From contig NC_014618.1 of the NCBI RefSeq assembly GCF_000164865.1, positions 1,674,001-1,738,000 on the forward strand: 64,000 bases of DNA, given 5' to 3'. The translations under genes and the position numbers were made by a program. The number at the start of each line of letters is the position of its first letter. The stretch's first letter is position 1. Under the pieces are notes generated by a model. The model worked only from the letters and a program-made list of their open reading frames with translations, did not search any database and was not told the DNA's origin. This DNA comes from [Enterobacter] lignolyticus SCF1 (GTDB taxonomy: Bacteria > Pseudomonadota > Gammaproteobacteria > Enterobacterales > Enterobacteriaceae). Positions 43,954 through 55,399 of the stretch are shown here, piece by piece.

Positions 43954-46900
43954 TTACTCAGTTACCGGTTGTCGCGGCTTGCGGGCAAAGCGCAGACGCA
44001 GACGGTCAAAAAACAGATACACCACCGGGGTGGTATACAGCGTCAATAGCTGGCTCATCACCAGGCCGCCGACGATGGTAATCCCCAGCGGCTGGCGCAG
44101 CTCAGAGCCATCGCCGCCGGACAGCACCAGCGGCAGCGCGCCGAACAGGGCGGCGAGCGTGGTCATCATGATTGGCCGAAAACGCAGCAGGCAGGCCTGG
44201 AAGATGGCCTCTTCCGGCGGCAGGTTGCCGTTGCGCTGCGCCTCCAGGGCGAAGTCGACCATCATGATGGCGTTTTTCTTCACAATGCCAATTAATAGCA
44301 TGATGCCGATAAGGGCGATTAGGCTGAACGGGGCATTGAACAGCTCCAGCGCCAGCAGCGCCCCGACCCCCGCCGACGGCAGCGTCGAGAGAATGGTCAG
44401 CGGGTGCACATAGCTTTCATACAGCATCCCCAGCACGATATAGACCGTGGCAATGGCCGCGAGGATCAAAATGACCTGAGAGTTCATGGTCTGCTGGAAC
44501 ACCTGAGCGGTACCGGCAAAGCTGCCGCGGATGCTGGACGGAACGCCGAGCTGGGTCATCGTCCGGTCGATGGCGTCGCTGGCTTCCGACAGCGATTTCC
44601 CGGTCGGCAGGTTAAAGGAAATGGTCGACGCCGCCGACAGCCCCTGATGGTTCACCGACAGCGGCGCGTTGGCGGGCTGCCATTTGGCGAAGTAAGAGAG
44701 GGGAATCGCCTTACCCGCGCTGTTGATAACGAACATCTGGTTCAGGGCGCTGATATCCTGGGTGTAAACCGGATCGACCTCCATCACCACTTTGTACTGG
44801 TTCAGCGGCTGGTAGATGGTGGAGATCTGGCGCTGGCCAAAGGCGTTGTTGAGCAAGCTGTTGGCCGCCTCGACGCTGATGCCGAGCCGCGACATGGTGT
44901 CGCGATCGTACACCAGGTCCATCTCGGCGCCGTTGTCCTGTTGGTCGGAGTTAACGTCGGCCAGCTGCGGCAGTTTTGCCAGCGCCTTCGTGATTTTCGG
45001 CGTCCAGCTGCGCAGGTCGGCCAGGTCATCCGACAGCAGGGTGTACTGATAGCTGGCGTTGGCCTGGCGGCCGCCGACGCGAATATCCTGTACGGCCATC
45101 AAAAACAGGTTGGCGCCCGGCTCTTTCGCCAGCTTTTTGCGCAGCCGGTCAATCACCTGCTGCGCCGTTTCATTGCGTACGTCGCGGGGTTTGAGGGTAA
45201 TAAACATCATGCCGCTGTTGACCCGCGAACCGCCGGTAAAGCCGGTGACGTTATCCACGGCCTTATCTTCGCGGATAATCTTCATGAAATCCTGCAGCTT
45301 GCCGCGCATGGCCTGGAACGAAATGCTCTGGTCCGCCTGAATATTGCCCATCACCACCCCGGTGTCCTGCTCCGGGAAGAAGGTTTTGGGGATCGAGATA
45401 TAGAGCCAGACGTTGAGGGCGATGGTGCCGAGCAGCACCAGGCCCACCAGCCGGACGTGGTTCAGCACCCATTTCAGCGATGAACCGTATCCCCGCTGCA
45501 TGGCGACCAGCACGCGGCCGAACCCCCGGATGCGGGTCGGCGCATGACCGCGGGAGGATTTCAGCATCCAGCCGCACATCATCGGCGTCAGGGTTAACGA
45601 CACCGCCAGCGAAATACCGATAGCCACCGACAGCGTCACCGCAAATTCGCGCAGCAGGCGTCCCGGCAGGCCGCCCATCAGCAGCAGCGGCAGGAACACC
45701 GCCACCAGCGACAGGCTCATCGACAGCACGGTGAAGCCCACTTCGCGGCTGCCCTGTAGCGCCGCCTGCAGCGGCTTCATGCCGGCCTCGAGGTGGTGGG
45801 AGATGTTCTCCAGCACCACGATAGCGTCATCGACGACGAAGCCGGTGGCGATGGTCAGCGCCATGAGCGACAGGTTGTTCAGGCTAAAGCCGCACAGGTA
45901 CATGGCGGCAAAGGTGCCGATAAGCGACACCGGTACCGCCACGGCGGGGATAATCGTCGCCCGTCCGGAGCGTAAAAACAGGAATACCACCAGAATAACC
46001 AGCGCCACCGAGATGACCAGTGTCTGTTCGACTTCTTCGAGAGAGGCGCGGATGGTCGGCGAGCGATCCTGGGCGATTTGCAGGTCGATAGCCGCCGGAA
46101 TGGTCTGGCGCAGCGCCGGCAGACGGGCGCGAATGCTGTCTACCGTCTGGATGATGTTCGCCTCCGGCAGCTTGCGGATCATCAGCAGGATAGCCGGTTT
46201 GGCGTTGGTCATCCCGGCGTTACGCACGTCCTGTACCGAATCGGTCACCTTCGCGACATCGCTCAGCCGCACCGCCGCGCCGTTGTTGTAGTGGACGATA
46301 AGCGGCCTGTACTCGGCGGCGGTTTTCAGCTCGTCGTTGGTGGCGAGCTGCCAGCGGTGGGTTTTGTCGTCGATAGCGCCCTGTGGGTTACGCACGTTGG
46401 CGTTGGTTATCGCGGTGCGGACATTGTCCAGCGACACTCCCTGGTTGAACAGCGCCTGGGGGTTGAGGTCGACCCTGACCGCGGGCAGCGAGCTGCCGCC
46501 GATATCGACATCGCCGACGCCGTCAATCTGCGAGAGAGTCTGCGCCAGCTGGGTGGAGGCAAAGTCGTACAGCTCGCCCTGGGAGTAGGTGTCCGAGGTG
46601 AGCGTCAGGATCATGATCGGCGCGTCCGACGGGTTGGCCTTGCGGTAGGTCGGACGGCTCGGCATGCCGGACGGCAGCAGGCTCTGCGCGGCGTTGATCG
46701 CCGCCTGCACGTCGCGGGCGGCGCCGTTGATATCGCGGCTGAAGTCGAACTGCAAAATAATGCGCGTGCTGCCAAGCGAGCTCATCGAGGTCATTTCATT
46801 GACCCCGGAAATCCGTCCCAGCGATCGCTCAAGGGGCGTGGCGATGGATGAGGCCATGGTCTCCGGCGAGGCGCCGGGCAGCGAGGCGCTGACCATGATA

Positions 46901-47031
46901 ACCGGGTAGTCGACCTGCGGCAGCGGGGCCACCGGCAGCAGCCGGAAGCCCAGTACGCCGCACAGAGTGATGGCAAGCGAAATCAGGATTGTCGCCACCG
47001 GGCGGTAAATGAAGAGGGCGAAAAACTTCAT
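43954..47031 (-). CDS. mdtC: RND multidrug efflux subunit MdtC
   Basis: 1025 residues, the same as E. coli MdtC. RND inner-membrane pump with 12 helices and two large periplasmic loops. The proton-relay helix [14 protein letters not shown] and motif [21 protein letters not shown] are clear. MdtB and MdtC form a B2C heterotrimer that works with MdtA and TolC to export bile salts, novobiocin and other compounds. Immediately follows mdtB without a gap. Confidence 0.97.
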   Translation of the reverse strand: MKFFALFIYRPVATILISLAITLCGVLGFRLLPVAPLPQVDYPVIMVSASLPGASPETMASSIATPLERSLGRISGVNEMTSMSSLGSTRIILQFDFSRDINGAARDVQAAINAAQSLLPSGMPSRPTYRKANPSDAPIMILTLTSDTYSQGELYDFASTQLAQTLSQIDGVGDVDIGGSSLPAVRVDLNPQALFNQGVSLDNVRTAITNANVRNPQGAIDDKTHRWQLATNDELKTAAEYRPLIVHYNNGAAVRLSDVAKVTDSVQDVRNAGMTNAKPAILLMIRKLPEANIIQTVDSIRARLPALRQTIPAAIDLQIAQDRSPTIRASLEEVEQTLVISVALVILVVFLFLRSGRATIIPAVAVPVSLIGTFAAMYLCGFSLNNLSLMALTIATGFVVDDAIVVLENISHHLEAGMKPLQAALQGSREVGFTVLSMSLSLVAVFLPLLLMGGLPGRLLREFAVTLSVAIGISLAVSLTLTPMMCGWMLKSSRGHAPTRIRGFGRVLVAMQRGYGSSLKWVLNHVRLVGLVLLGTIALNVWLYISIPKTFFPEQDTGVVMGNIQADQSISFQAMRGKLQDFMKIIREDKAVDNVTGFTGGSRVNSGMMFITLKPRDVRNETAQQVIDRLRKKLAKEPGANLFLMAVQDIRVGGRQANASYQYTLLSDDLADLRSWTPKITKALAKLPQLADVNSDQQDNGAEMDLVYDRDTMSRLGISVEAANSLLNNAFGQRQISTIYQPLNQYKVVMEVDPVYTQDISALNQMFVINSAGKAIPLSYFAKWQPANAPLSVNHQGLSAASTISFNLPTGKSLSEASDAIDRTMTQLGVPSSIRGSFAGTAQVFQQTMNSQVILILAAIATVYIVLGMLYESYVHPLTILSTLPSAGVGALLALELFNAPFSLIALIGIMLLIGIVKKNAIMMVDFALEAQRNGNLPPEEAIFQACLLRFRPIMMTTLAALFGALPLVLSGGDGSELRQPLGITIVGGLVMSQLLTLYTTPVVYLFFDRLRLRFARKPRQPVTE

Positions 47032-50000
47032 TTACGCCTCCTCTTCACGCGCGGGCAGGCGGCTTTTCAGGTACAGCGACAGGCGGTCGAACAGCAGATA
47101 AATCACCGGAGTGGTGAACAGCGTCAGCACCTGGCTTACCAGCAGGCCGCCCACCATGCCGATCCCCAGCGGGCGGCGCAGCTCCGCGCCGACGCCGGTA
47201 CTGAGCATCAGCGGCAGCGCGCCGAGCAGGGCGGCGAGGGTGGTCATCAGGATCGGGCGAAAGCGCAGCAGGCAGGCCTGATAAATCGCCTCACGCGGCG
47301 GCATATGCTGCTCGCGCTCGGCGGCCAGCGCAAAGTCGATCATCATGATGGCGTTTTTCTTGACGATGCCGATAAGCAGGATAATGCCGATTATCGCTAT
47401 CACGTCGAGCTCGCTGCCGGAGACCCACAGCGCCAGCAGCGCGCCGACGCCTGCGGTCGGCAGCGTTGAGAGAATGGTTATCGGGTGGATAAAGCTCTCG
47501 TACAGAATCCCCAGCACGATATACATCGCCACCACGGCCGCCACGACCAGCCAGACGGTGCTGCTGAGCGCGGACTGGAAGGCCAGCGAGCTGCCCTGGA
47601 ACTGGGTGCGGATATCCGCCGGGAAGCTGAGCGTTTTTTCCGCGTCCTGAATCGCCTGCACCGCGTCGCCGAGCGAGGAGCCCTGCGCCACGTTAAACGA
47701 GATGGTGGTCGACGGGAACTGATCCAGATGGTTAACCGCCAGCGGCGTAAAGCGCTCTTCCACTTTGGCGATGGCGTTCAGCGGCACAATGCCGCCGCCG
47801 CTGCTGGTGATGCGGATATTATCCAGCGCCGAGAGCCCGGGCGTTTCGCTGATGTCGTTTTCCAGCACGACGCGATACTGGTTTGACTGGGTGTAAATCG
47901 TGGAAATCAACCGCTGACCGAAGGCGTTGTACAGCGCGTTATCGACATCCGCCATGGTAATGCCGAGACGGCTGGCGCTGTCGCGGTCGACGTTAATAAA
48001 GGCCGCCAGCCCTTTGTCCTGCCAGTCGCTGCTGACGTCCGCCAGCTGCGGCAGGGTTTGCAGCTGCGCCATCAGCTTCGGCACCCATTCGCTGAGCGCG
48101 TCCAGCGAGTTGGCCTGCAGGGTGAACTGATACTGGGTGCGGCTGACGGTAGTATCGATAGTGAGATCCTGCGCGGGCTGCAGGTACAGCGTCACGCCGG
48201 GCACCCGGTCGGCGGCGTTTTGCAGGCGCTGGATCACCGCCTGCACGCGGTCGTCGCGCTCGCTCAGCGGTTTGAGGTTTATCTGCAGGCGCGCGCTGTT
48301 AAGCGACGGGTTGGTGCCGTCGACGCCGACAAACGACGTCAGGCTTTGTACCGCCGGGTCTTTCAGCAGGATCTCGGAAACCTGCTGCTGGCGCTGGGAC
48401 ATGCTGGCGAACGAGGCGGACTGCGGCGCCTGCAGCGTGCCCTGAATAATGCCGTTATCCTGAATCGGGAAAAAGCCTTTGGGGATAAACACCCACAGCA
48501 TGATCGACAGCGCGAGCGTCGCCAGCGCCACGCTAAGCGTCAGCCACGGGTGATTCAGCACCCTGGCAAGCAGGCGGCCATAGGCGGCGATCACCTGCTC
48601 GAAGAAACGCTCGCTCGCCCGGGAAAAGCGGTTCTGTTTGCGCAACGATTCGTGGCTCAGCATGCGGGCGCACATCATCGGCGTCAGCGTCAGCGATACC
48701 ACCGCTGAAATCAGGATCGCTACCGCAAGGGTGATGGCGAACTCGCGAAATAACCGGCCCACGATGTCGCCCATAAACAGCAGCGGGATCAGCACGGCGA
48801 TAAGCGAAAAGGTCAGGGAGATAATGGTAAAGCCAATCTCGCCTGCGCCTTTCAGCGCTGCGGTCAGCGGTTTTTCGCCTTTTTCGATATAGCGGGAGAT
48901 GTTTTCAATCACCACGATAGCATCGTCGACCACAAAACCGGTGGCGATGGTCAGGGCCATCAGCGTCAGGTTGTTGATTGAAAAATCGAGGAACACCATC
49001 GCGGCAAACGTCCCGACCAGCGACAGCGGCACCGCCACGCCGGGGATGATCGTCGCCGGTACGTTGCGCAGGAACAGGTAGATGATCATCACCACCAGCG
49101 CGATCGCCAGCATCAGCTCAAACTGGGTGTCGCTGACCGAGGCGCGGATATTGGTGGTGCGGTCGGAGAGCACCTGCACCTTCACCGATTTCGGCAGGCT
49201 GCTGGTCAGCTGCGGCAGCATCTGGCGGATGCTGTCGGCGGTGGCGATAATGTTGGCGCCGGGCTGGCGCTGGACGTTCATCACAACCGCCTGCTGCTTG
49301 TTGGCCCAGGCGCCCAGCCAGCTGTTTTCCGCGCCCTGTTCAATGGTCGCGACGCTGCCAAGCCGCACCGGCGCGCCGTTCTGGTAAGCGACGACCAGGT
49401 TGCGGTACTCCTCGGCGGACTGCATCTGGTCGTTGGCGGAGAGCGTGATGGCGCGCGCCGGGCCGTCAAGGCTCCCTTTCGCCGAATTAACGTTGGCGTT
49501 AGTGATGGCGGTGCGGATGGTTTCGCTGGTGAGTCCGAGCGCTGCAATGGCCTGGGCGTTAAGCTTCACGCGTACCGCCGGGCGCTGCCCGCCCGCAAGC
49601 GTCACCAGACCGACGCCGGAGACCTGTGAAATTTTCTGCGCCACGCGCGTTTCCACCATGTCCTCAACCTGGGTCATCGGCAGGGCGGAAGAGGTCACGG
49701 CCAGGGTCATGATCGGCGGGTCCGCCGGGTTGACCTTGCTGTAGACCGGCGGGTTCGGCAGGTCGCCCGGCAGCAGGTTAGTGGCGGCGTTGATGGCGGC
49801 CTGTACCTCCTGCTCGGCGACGTCCAGCGACAGCGCCAGCTGGAACTGCAGCGTCACCACCGACGCGCCGCCCGCGCTTTGCGACGACATCTGTTTGAGC
49901 CCCGACATCTGGCCGAACTGCCGCTCCAGCGGCGCGGTGATCGACGACGTCACCACGTCCGGGCTGGCGCCGGGGTAGAGGGTAATGACCTGGATGGTGG

Positions 50001-50154
50001 GGTAGTCCACCTCAGGAAGCGCGGAAACCGGCAGAAAACGGTAGCCGATGATCCCGGCAAGCAGGATGGCCACCATCATCAGCGTGGTGGCGACCGGACG
50101 CAGGATAAACAGGCGGGACGGCCCGCCCGTATTGCCTGGAGGTAACACTTCCAT
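47032..50154 (-). CDS. mdtB: RND multidrug efflux subunit MdtB
   Basis: 1040 residues, the same as E. coli MdtB. N-terminus [25 protein letters not shown]. It has the RND features: [20 protein letters not shown], the [19 protein letters not shown] relay helix and the late [18 protein letters not shown] repeat. Partner of MdtC in the heterotrimer. Starts on the last base of the mdtA stop codon. Confidence 0.97.
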   Translation of the reverse strand: MEVLPPGNTGGPSRLFILRPVATTLMMVAILLAGIIGYRFLPVSALPEVDYPTIQVITLYPGASPDVVTSSITAPLERQFGQMSGLKQMSSQSAGGASVVTLQFQLALSLDVAEQEVQAAINAATNLLPGDLPNPPVYSKVNPADPPIMTLAVTSSALPMTQVEDMVETRVAQKISQVSGVGLVTLAGGQRPAVRVKLNAQAIAALGLTSETIRTAITNANVNSAKGSLDGPARAITLSANDQMQSAEEYRNLVVAYQNGAPVRLGSVATIEQGAENSWLGAWANKQQAVVMNVQRQPGANIIATADSIRQMLPQLTSSLPKSVKVQVLSDRTTNIRASVSDTQFELMLAIALVVMIIYLFLRNVPATIIPGVAVPLSLVGTFAAMVFLDFSINNLTLMALTIATGFVVDDAIVVIENISRYIEKGEKPLTAALKGAGEIGFTIISLTFSLIAVLIPLLFMGDIVGRLFREFAITLAVAILISAVVSLTLTPMMCARMLSHESLRKQNRFSRASERFFEQVIAAYGRLLARVLNHPWLTLSVALATLALSIMLWVFIPKGFFPIQDNGIIQGTLQAPQSASFASMSQRQQQVSEILLKDPAVQSLTSFVGVDGTNPSLNSARLQINLKPLSERDDRVQAVIQRLQNAADRVPGVTLYLQPAQDLTIDTTVSRTQYQFTLQANSLDALSEWVPKLMAQLQTLPQLADVSSDWQDKGLAAFINVDRDSASRLGITMADVDNALYNAFGQRLISTIYTQSNQYRVVLENDISETPGLSALDNIRITSSGGGIVPLNAIAKVEERFTPLAVNHLDQFPSTTISFNVAQGSSLGDAVQAIQDAEKTLSFPADIRTQFQGSSLAFQSALSSTVWLVVAAVVAMYIVLGILYESFIHPITILSTLPTAGVGALLALWVSGSELDVIAIIGIILLIGIVKKNAIMMIDFALAAEREQHMPPREAIYQACLLRFRPILMTTLAALLGALPLMLSTGVGAELRRPLGIGMVGGLLVSQVLTLFTTPVIYLLFDRLSLYLKSRLPAREEEA

Positions 50155-51404
50155 CAGGAGCGAGCTCCTTTCTTACCACCGTGCTGGGCGGCCGGTGTTT
50201 CCGTGGTCGCGCCGTGCGCTTCCACCACCTCCACTTTGGCTCCGTCGGTCAGACGGTCGATACCGTCGGTAACGACCCGCTCGCCCGCGGAAAGCCCGGC
50301 GCTGATGACCACCTTCTGGCTGTCCTGAATACCTGGCACCACCGTGTGTTTGCTGACCTTGTTGTCCGCGCCCAGCACCCAGACGAAGTTGCCTTCGTTG
50401 CCCATCTGCAGCGCGGCGGTCGGGATAACCACCGCGTTTTGCTCGGTATCCACCAGCAGGCGCGCGTTGACGAACTGGTTCGGGAACAGCGCGTCGTCCA
50501 TGTTGTTAAAACGCGCTTTCAGCTTGATGGTGCCGGTGGTGGCGTCAATCTGGTTATCGAGGCTCAGCAGCGCGCCGCTGCTGAGCTTTTGTTTATTGGT
50601 CCGGTCCCAGGCTTCGACCGTCAGCGGCTGACCGGCTTTCTGCGCCTGCACCACGGTGGCGATGTCATTTTCCGGCAGGGTAAAGACCAGGTCGATAGGG
50701 TGCGTTTGCGTCAGCACCACAATGCCGGTGGTGTCGCTGGTGGAGATCTGGTTGCCGATGTCCACCTGCTTGAGGCCGACGCGGCCGTCAATCGGCGCCG
50801 TGATGCGGGTCCAGTCGAGCTGCAGCTGGGCGCTGGCTACCGCGGCCTGATCGGCTTTTACGGTGCCTTCGGTTTCCGTCACCAGCGCCGCCTGGGTGTC
50901 CAGGTCCTGGCGCGAGATCAGGTTGGTTTTGACCAGCTGCTGGTAGCGCGCCAGATCGCGGCGCGCGTTGGCGAGGGTGGCGTTGTCTTTCGCCAGCTGT
51001 CCCTGAGCCTGGGCCAGCGCGACCTTAAACTGGCTCGGGTCGATCTGCGCCAGCAGGGCGCCGGCCTTCACCTGCTGGCCCTCCTGGAAGTTGATGCTGA
51101 GCAGCTGACCGTCGACGCGGCTGCGAACCGTCACGGTGTTCGCCGCGGTAATGGTGCCAAGGCCCGTCAGATAGCGTGGTACGGATTCGCTGGTCGCCGT
51201 CGCGGCCTGCACCGGCGCCAGCGCGCCGCCAAAGCGTCCGCCGTGACGGCCGCCGCCCGCCGCCTGCTGCCCGGCGGGCGCAGCGGCGCCCGCTGCGGAG
51301 CTCTCCACAGTGCTGCTGCGGCTGTGCCAGAATCCGATTGCGGCGCCCGCGATAACCACCACGCCCAGCGCCATCATCCAGCGCGTTTTTTGACTGCCTT
51401 TCAT
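50154..51404 (-). CDS. mdtA: Membrane fusion protein MdtA
   Basis: 416 residues from [20 protein letters not shown] (E. coli MdtA has 415). An N-terminal anchor/signal helix is followed by a Gly/Ala-rich linker ([16 protein letters not shown]), the lipoyl/barrel-sandwich halves ([33 protein letters not shown]), alpha-hairpin, beta-barrel and membrane-proximal domain. It links MdtBC to TolC in the periplasm. A longer in-frame reading up to 51533 has no support. First gene of mdtABCDbaeSR with a BaeR box upstream. Confidence 0.95.
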   Translation of the reverse strand: MKGSQKTRWMMALGVVVIAGAAIGFWHSRSSTVESSAAGAAAPAGQQAAGGGRHGGRFGGALAPVQAATATSESVPRYLTGLGTITAANTVTVRSRVDGQLLSINFQEGQQVKAGALLAQIDPSQFKVALAQAQGQLAKDNATLANARRDLARYQQLVKTNLISRQDLDTQAALVTETEGTVKADQAAVASAQLQLDWTRITAPIDGRVGLKQVDIGNQISTSDTTGIVVLTQTHPIDLVFTLPENDIATVVQAQKAGQPLTVEAWDRTNKQKLSSGALLSLDNQIDATTGTIKLKARFNNMDDALFPNQFVNARLLVDTEQNAVVIPTAALQMGNEGNFVWVLGADNKVSKHTVVPGIQDSQKVVISAGLSAGERVVTDGIDRLTDGAKVEVVEAHGATTETPAAQHGGKKGARS

Positions 51405-51465
51405 TGTTCTACGTATCTCATCCTGAAACCTTTCACCGAATGATACTAGTTTAGTAAGCGAACAC

Positions 51466-51484
51466 GCCGGAAAAATGGAGGAAA
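51466..51484 (-). promoter_or_regulatory. Putative BaeR box upstream of mdtA
   Basis: On the minus strand TTTCCTCCATTTTTCCGGC resembles the published BaeR motif TTTTTCTCCATDATTGGC (shared core TCTCCAT-like and GGC end, one extra base in the middle). It lies about 60-80 bases before the mdtA ATG. Confidence 0.5.
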
Positions 51485-51579
51485 TATGAAAGACTGTCGG
51501 GAAACGTCTGAATAGAGGAGAAACGGTGAACAATGAAAACGCCGGATCTGCTGGGCGATACCGGCGTGGTAAAGCGGCG

Positions 51580-52932
51580 TCAGGCGAACATCACCTGCGC
51601 CCAGCGGGCAAGCCCGGCGGTGACCGAGCCGAAGTCATCGCCGCCGGCGATAGCGATGCCCGGCAGCTGCTCGGCCAGCGCTTTTTTAATCAGCGGCGAG
51701 CGGGCGCTGCCCCCGGTCAGATAGATAACGTCCGGCGTTTCGCGGCCGTTGTCGAGCGCCAGCTGCACCTGCTCAAGGATCCGCGCCAGCGGCTGGTTCA
51801 GCGCCGCTTCCAGCCCGTCCTGGTTAATGGCGGCGGCCAGCGAGTCGCTGATAAACGGTAGCGCGGCGGAGCAGGTCGTCTGCCCGGAAAGGGCGATTTT
51901 GCTCTCCTCGGCGCTGCGCACCAGCCGATAGCTCAGGCGCTGCTGCCACACCTTCAGCAGCAGGGCGACCTTCTCGGCGTCGCGCGCGTCGCGGACCAGA
52001 TCCCGCAGCAGGCGGCCGTTGGCGCTGCTGTAGAAGTCGGTTTGCGCCGGCACGTCGTTGATGGCGACGGCGTTCCACCACGGCAGCACCGGCAGGGCGA
52101 TACCTTTTTCCGTTTCGCCGCCCATGCCAAGCAGCGGCATCAGGCATTTGAACGCCAGCGCGATGTCCAGATCGTTACCGCCGACGCGGCAGCCGCTGTG
52201 GCCAAGCAGGCTCTCCTGACGGTCGCGGCGGGCGCGCCACTGCGGGCCCATCAGCAGCAGCGAGCAGTCGGTGGTGCCGCCGCCGATATCCACCACCAGC
52301 ACACGTTTTTCCGCGCTGAGGGTGGCTTCAAAATCCAGCCCGGCGGCGACCGGCTCGTACTGGAAGATAACGTCGCGAAAACCGGCGCGCCCGGCGGCGC
52401 GGGCGAGGATCCCCTGCGCCTGGGCGTTGGCCTCATCGCCGCCAAGCCCCTGGAAGTTGATCGGACGGCCGATGACCGCCTGGGTAATACTCTGCGGCAG
52501 CTGGGCCTCCGCCTGCTGTTTGATATGCAGCATCATCGCGCAGACCAGATCTTCAAACAGCGCCACCTGCTGCGGCTTCAGGCCGCTGGCGCCGAGGAAG
52601 GATTTCGGCGATTTAACGAAGTAGACCTCTTGCGGGTCGTCAATATAGTGCTGCAGCGACGAAAGCCCGAACTGCACGCTGTTATCCAGCACGTCGATAT
52701 CTTCTTCGCGATTAAACTTCAGCGCCCGGCGCAGCAGCGCTTCGTTTTCGTCGCCGTTTGCCGGAACGTCATGATGACGGTACAGCCATTCGCTTACCGC
52801 TTCGCGGGTCGGCGCGCACAGCATCGACGGCAGCAGGGTGCTGCCGTTTTCCAGCTTCAGCAGCTGCGGCGCGCCGTTGCGCATGACGGCGACCGAGCAG
52901 TTCGCCGTCCCATAGTCAAATCCAATAAACAC
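51580..52932 (-). CDS. yegD: Hsp70-like chaperone homologue YegD
   Basis: 450 residues, the same as E. coli YegD. It has only the actin-like ATPase part of Hsp70, without the substrate-binding domain: phosphate 1 [15 protein letters not shown], phosphate 2 [19 protein letters not shown] (about 209-227) and adenosine motif [18 protein letters not shown] (about 405-422). Function is not established. Located upstream of mdtA on the same strand with a 175-base gap that carries the mdtA promoter, and divergent from alkA. Confidence 0.93.
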   Translation of the reverse strand: MFIGFDYGTANCSVAVMRNGAPQLLKLENGSTLLPSMLCAPTREAVSEWLYRHHDVPANGDENEALLRRALKFNREEDIDVLDNSVQFGLSSLQHYIDDPQEVYFVKSPKSFLGASGLKPQQVALFEDLVCAMMLHIKQQAEAQLPQSITQAVIGRPINFQGLGGDEANAQAQGILARAAGRAGFRDVIFQYEPVAAGLDFEATLSAEKRVLVVDIGGGTTDCSLLLMGPQWRARRDRQESLLGHSGCRVGGNDLDIALAFKCLMPLLGMGGETEKGIALPVLPWWNAVAINDVPAQTDFYSSANGRLLRDLVRDARDAEKVALLLKVWQQRLSYRLVRSAEESKIALSGQTTCSAALPFISDSLAAAINQDGLEAALNQPLARILEQVQLALDNGRETPDVIYLTGGSARSPLIKKALAEQLPGIAIAGGDDFGSVTAGLARWAQVMFA

Positions 52933-53065
52933 CTGTTATTTCCCCATGCCAGTGAAGAAGGGGGGCGACTTTAGCCCAATGTTGCCCGGGCGACAACCGG
53001 AATATGAAAGCAAGGCGCAAAATACCGCCAGCGGTTATCCTGTAAGGGTTAACGAAGGAGAAGAC

Positions 53066-53908
53066 ATGTTTAGTTTGCCCTGGCAGCCGCCCTATGACTG
53101 GTCCTGGATGTTTGGCTTTCTTGCCGCCCGTGCCGTGACCGGCGTCGAGCGCTTTGACGATAACCGCTACACCCGAAGCTTTGCCTGGGAAGGGCACTGC
53201 GGGCTGATGCAGGTCACACCGGATACGGACGCCCGGGCGCTGAAGGTGACCCTTTCCGACGGGCTGCTGGCGGTGGCGCCGGTATGTCTCGCCCGGCTGG
53301 AGCGGCTGTTCGATCTGCGCTGCGACCCTCACGCGGTGGCGGGCGCGCTCGGCGAACTGGCGGCGGGACGCCCGGGGCTTCGGCTTCCTGGCTCTGTGGA
53401 TGCGTTCGAGCAGGGCGTGCGGGCCATTCTGGGGCAGCTGGTGAGCGTGTCGATGGCGGCAAAACTCACCGGCCGGGTGGCGATGGCCTACGGGACGCCG
53501 CTTGCCGATGCGCCGGGCTATTACTGCTTTCCCACGCCGGAGCAGCTGCTGCTGGCCGACCCGCTGCAGCTCAAACGCTTAGGAATGCCGGTGAAGCGCG
53601 GCGAGGCGCTGGTGCATCTTGCCCGGGCGGCCGTCTCCGGCGAGCTGCCGCTGACGCCGCCGGACGATGTCGAACAGGCCATGAAGACGCTGCAAACCTT
53701 CCCGGGCATCGGCCGCTGGACGGCCAGCTATTTCGCCCTGCGCGGCTGGCAGGCGAAGGACGTCTTCCTGCCGGACGATTATCTGATTAAGCAGCGTTTT
53801 CCCGGCATGACGCCCGCGCAGATCCGTCGCTATGCCGAGCGCTGGCAGCCGTGGCGTTCGTATGCGCTGCTGCACATCTGGTATAGCGACCAGTTCCAGC
53901 CCGTTTAG
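53066..53908 (+). CDS. alkA: 3-methyladenine DNA glycosylase II AlkA
   Basis: 280 residues from MFSLPWQPPYDWSWMFGFLA. Removes alkylated bases such as 3-methyladenine. N-terminal AlkA_N domain (1-112), then the HhH-GPD fold: hairpin LQTFPGIGRWTASYFALRGW (about 209-228) and catalytic Asp238 in DVFLPDDYLIKQRFPG. GAAGGAG sits before the ATG at 53066, so the longer N-terminal reading is rejected. Divergent from yegD; overlaps the convergent MFS gene by 4 bases. In E. coli it is induced by Ada. Confidence 0.96.
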   Translation: MFSLPWQPPYDWSWMFGFLAARAVTGVERFDDNRYTRSFAWEGHCGLMQVTPDTDARALKVTLSDGLLAVAPVCLARLERLFDLRCDPHAVAGALGELAAGRPGLRLPGSVDAFEQGVRAILGQLVSVSMAAKLTGRVAMAYGTPLADAPGYYCFPTPEQLLLADPLQLKRLGMPVKRGEALVHLARAAVSGELPLTPPDDVEQAMKTLQTFPGIGRWTASYFALRGWQAKDVFLPDDYLIKQRFPGMTPAQIRRYAERWQPWRSYALLHIWYSDQFQPV

Positions 53909-55164
53909 TGCGTATGCTGGCGCTGCCGGGCGGTCTTATCCGGCTGGTCGGCGCCCTGGCCGGAAATCACCACCCCCTGTGTCTCGCGACCAAAGGCGAC
54001 GAACAGGCAAATCAGCACAGCGACCGTTCCGGCGACCATCGCCATCGCCATTCCGTAGTTGCCGCCGTTCGCTTCGGCGATCCGCGCCTGCAGGGTGGCG
54101 TTCACCGAGGCCAGCAGATTGCCTAACTGGTAGACGAAGCCGGGCAGCACCGCGCGCGCGTTGGCGGGCACCAGCTCGTTGAGGTAGGTCGGCACCACGC
54201 CCCATGCGCCCTGTACCATGAACTGCATCAGAAACGCCCCGAGGCCGATGTTGAACGAGCCGGTCGAGAACGCCCACAGGGGCAGCACCGGCAGCGCAAG
54301 GAAGGCGGCGATCATCATCGCTTTTTTGCGCCCGATGCGCTCTGACATCGAACCGAAGAAGACGCCTCCCATCATCGCGGCGATGTTATAGCCGATGGCG
54401 ATCAGGCTGACGGTATGCGGATCAAAACCGTGCTGCACTTTCAGGAACGTTGGATAGAGATCCTGGGTGCCGTGGCTGAAGAAGTTAAAGCAGGCCATCA
54501 GCAGCACCAGATACAGGCACAGCTTCCAGTGGCTGCGCAGCACCGGCAGCAGCGCCGTGCTCTCTTTACGCTCGCGCGCCGCGATCCATACCGGGGATTC
54601 CGGTACTTTCAGCCAGATGTAGGGCAGCAGGAAGATGGGCAGCGCGCCGATAAGGAACATCCCGCGCCAGCCCACGGTGCTGTAAAACAGGCCGAAAATC
54701 ACCGACGCCAGCAGGTAGCCGCACGGATATCCGGCCTGGAAAATTCCCGACATCAGCCCGCGCGAGCGGTCAGGGATGGTTTCCATCGCCAGCGACGAGG
54801 CCACGCCCCAGATCCCGCCCATCGCGATGCCGTAGAGCAGACGCAAGCCGAGAAAGATGCCGAAGCTTGGCGACCAGGCCGAGAGCAGTTCAAAGATGCT
54901 GAAGAACAGAATATTGAGCATCAGGATCGGGCGGCGGCCGAATTTTTCCGCCAGGCGGCCAAACAGCAGCGCGCCGATGGGGCGTACCGCCAGGGTCAGC
55001 ATGATGGCGATGGAAACCTCCGAAACGGAGGAGTGAAACCAGTTAGCCAGATCGCTTAATACGAAGACCAGAATGAAAAAGTCGAAAGCGTCGAGCATCC
55101 AGCTGGAAAAACTGGCGACGGCGACGTGTTTTTGGGTAGAGGTCCAGTTACGGATTGTTGTCAT
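53905..55164 (-). CDS. MFS transporter of the sialate/aromatic-acid/sugar type
   Basis: 419 residues, 12 predicted helices. N-terminus ASFSSWMLDAFDFFILVFVLSDLANWFHSSVSEVSIAIMLTLAVRPIGALLFGRLAEKFGRRPILM is typical of the NanT/ShiA/AAHS-like metabolite-proton symporters, with the RLAEKFGRRP loop. Substrate unknown. This gene is not at this place in E. coli K-12, so it is an accessory gene between alkA and dgcE. Its own upstream space (about 235 bases) separates it from dgcE on the same strand. Confidence 0.85.
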   Translation of the reverse strand: MTTIRNWTSTQKHVAVASFSSWMLDAFDFFILVFVLSDLANWFHSSVSEVSIAIMLTLAVRPIGALLFGRLAEKFGRRPILMLNILFFSIFELLSAWSPSFGIFLGLRLLYGIAMGGIWGVASSLAMETIPDRSRGLMSGIFQAGYPCGYLLASVIFGLFYSTVGWRGMFLIGALPIFLLPYIWLKVPESPVWIAARERKESTALLPVLRSHWKLCLYLVLLMACFNFFSHGTQDLYPTFLKVQHGFDPHTVSLIAIGYNIAAMMGGVFFGSMSERIGRKKAMMIAAFLALPVLPLWAFSTGSFNIGLGAFLMQFMVQGAWGVVPTYLNELVPANARAVLPGFVYQLGNLLASVNATLQARIAEANGGNYGMAMAMVAGTVAVLICLFVAFGRETQGVVISGQGADQPDKTARQRQHTH

Positions 55165-55399
55165 AATCGGTGTCCTGATAATAGCTGCGCGTCAGGCAGC
55201 GAACGGTGATCAGGCTTTACGCTGGCAAGAAGAGCGACAGTTCCTGTCAACCAAGCGAGGTGTTTTTGTTATGCATTTGTATATTACATGTAAAGATAGG
55301 TTAGTTAGCAGGTTAATGGTTAGATTTTGTAAATAGTAGCGTCTTAATGAAACAGAACTGGAGGGAGAGTCCGCTCCGCCGCTAAGCGGAGCAGGGAGG

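Noticed and set aside
50154..51533. Longer MdtA reading with 43 extra residues
   Set aside because: The family starts at MKGS; the extension covers the mdtA promoter and BaeR-box-like sequence.
55340..55399. Hairpin CTCCGC-CGCTAA-GCGGAG downstream of dgcE
   Set aside because: It forms a 6-bp stem but has no following T-run on the dgcE strand, so it is not called a terminator.
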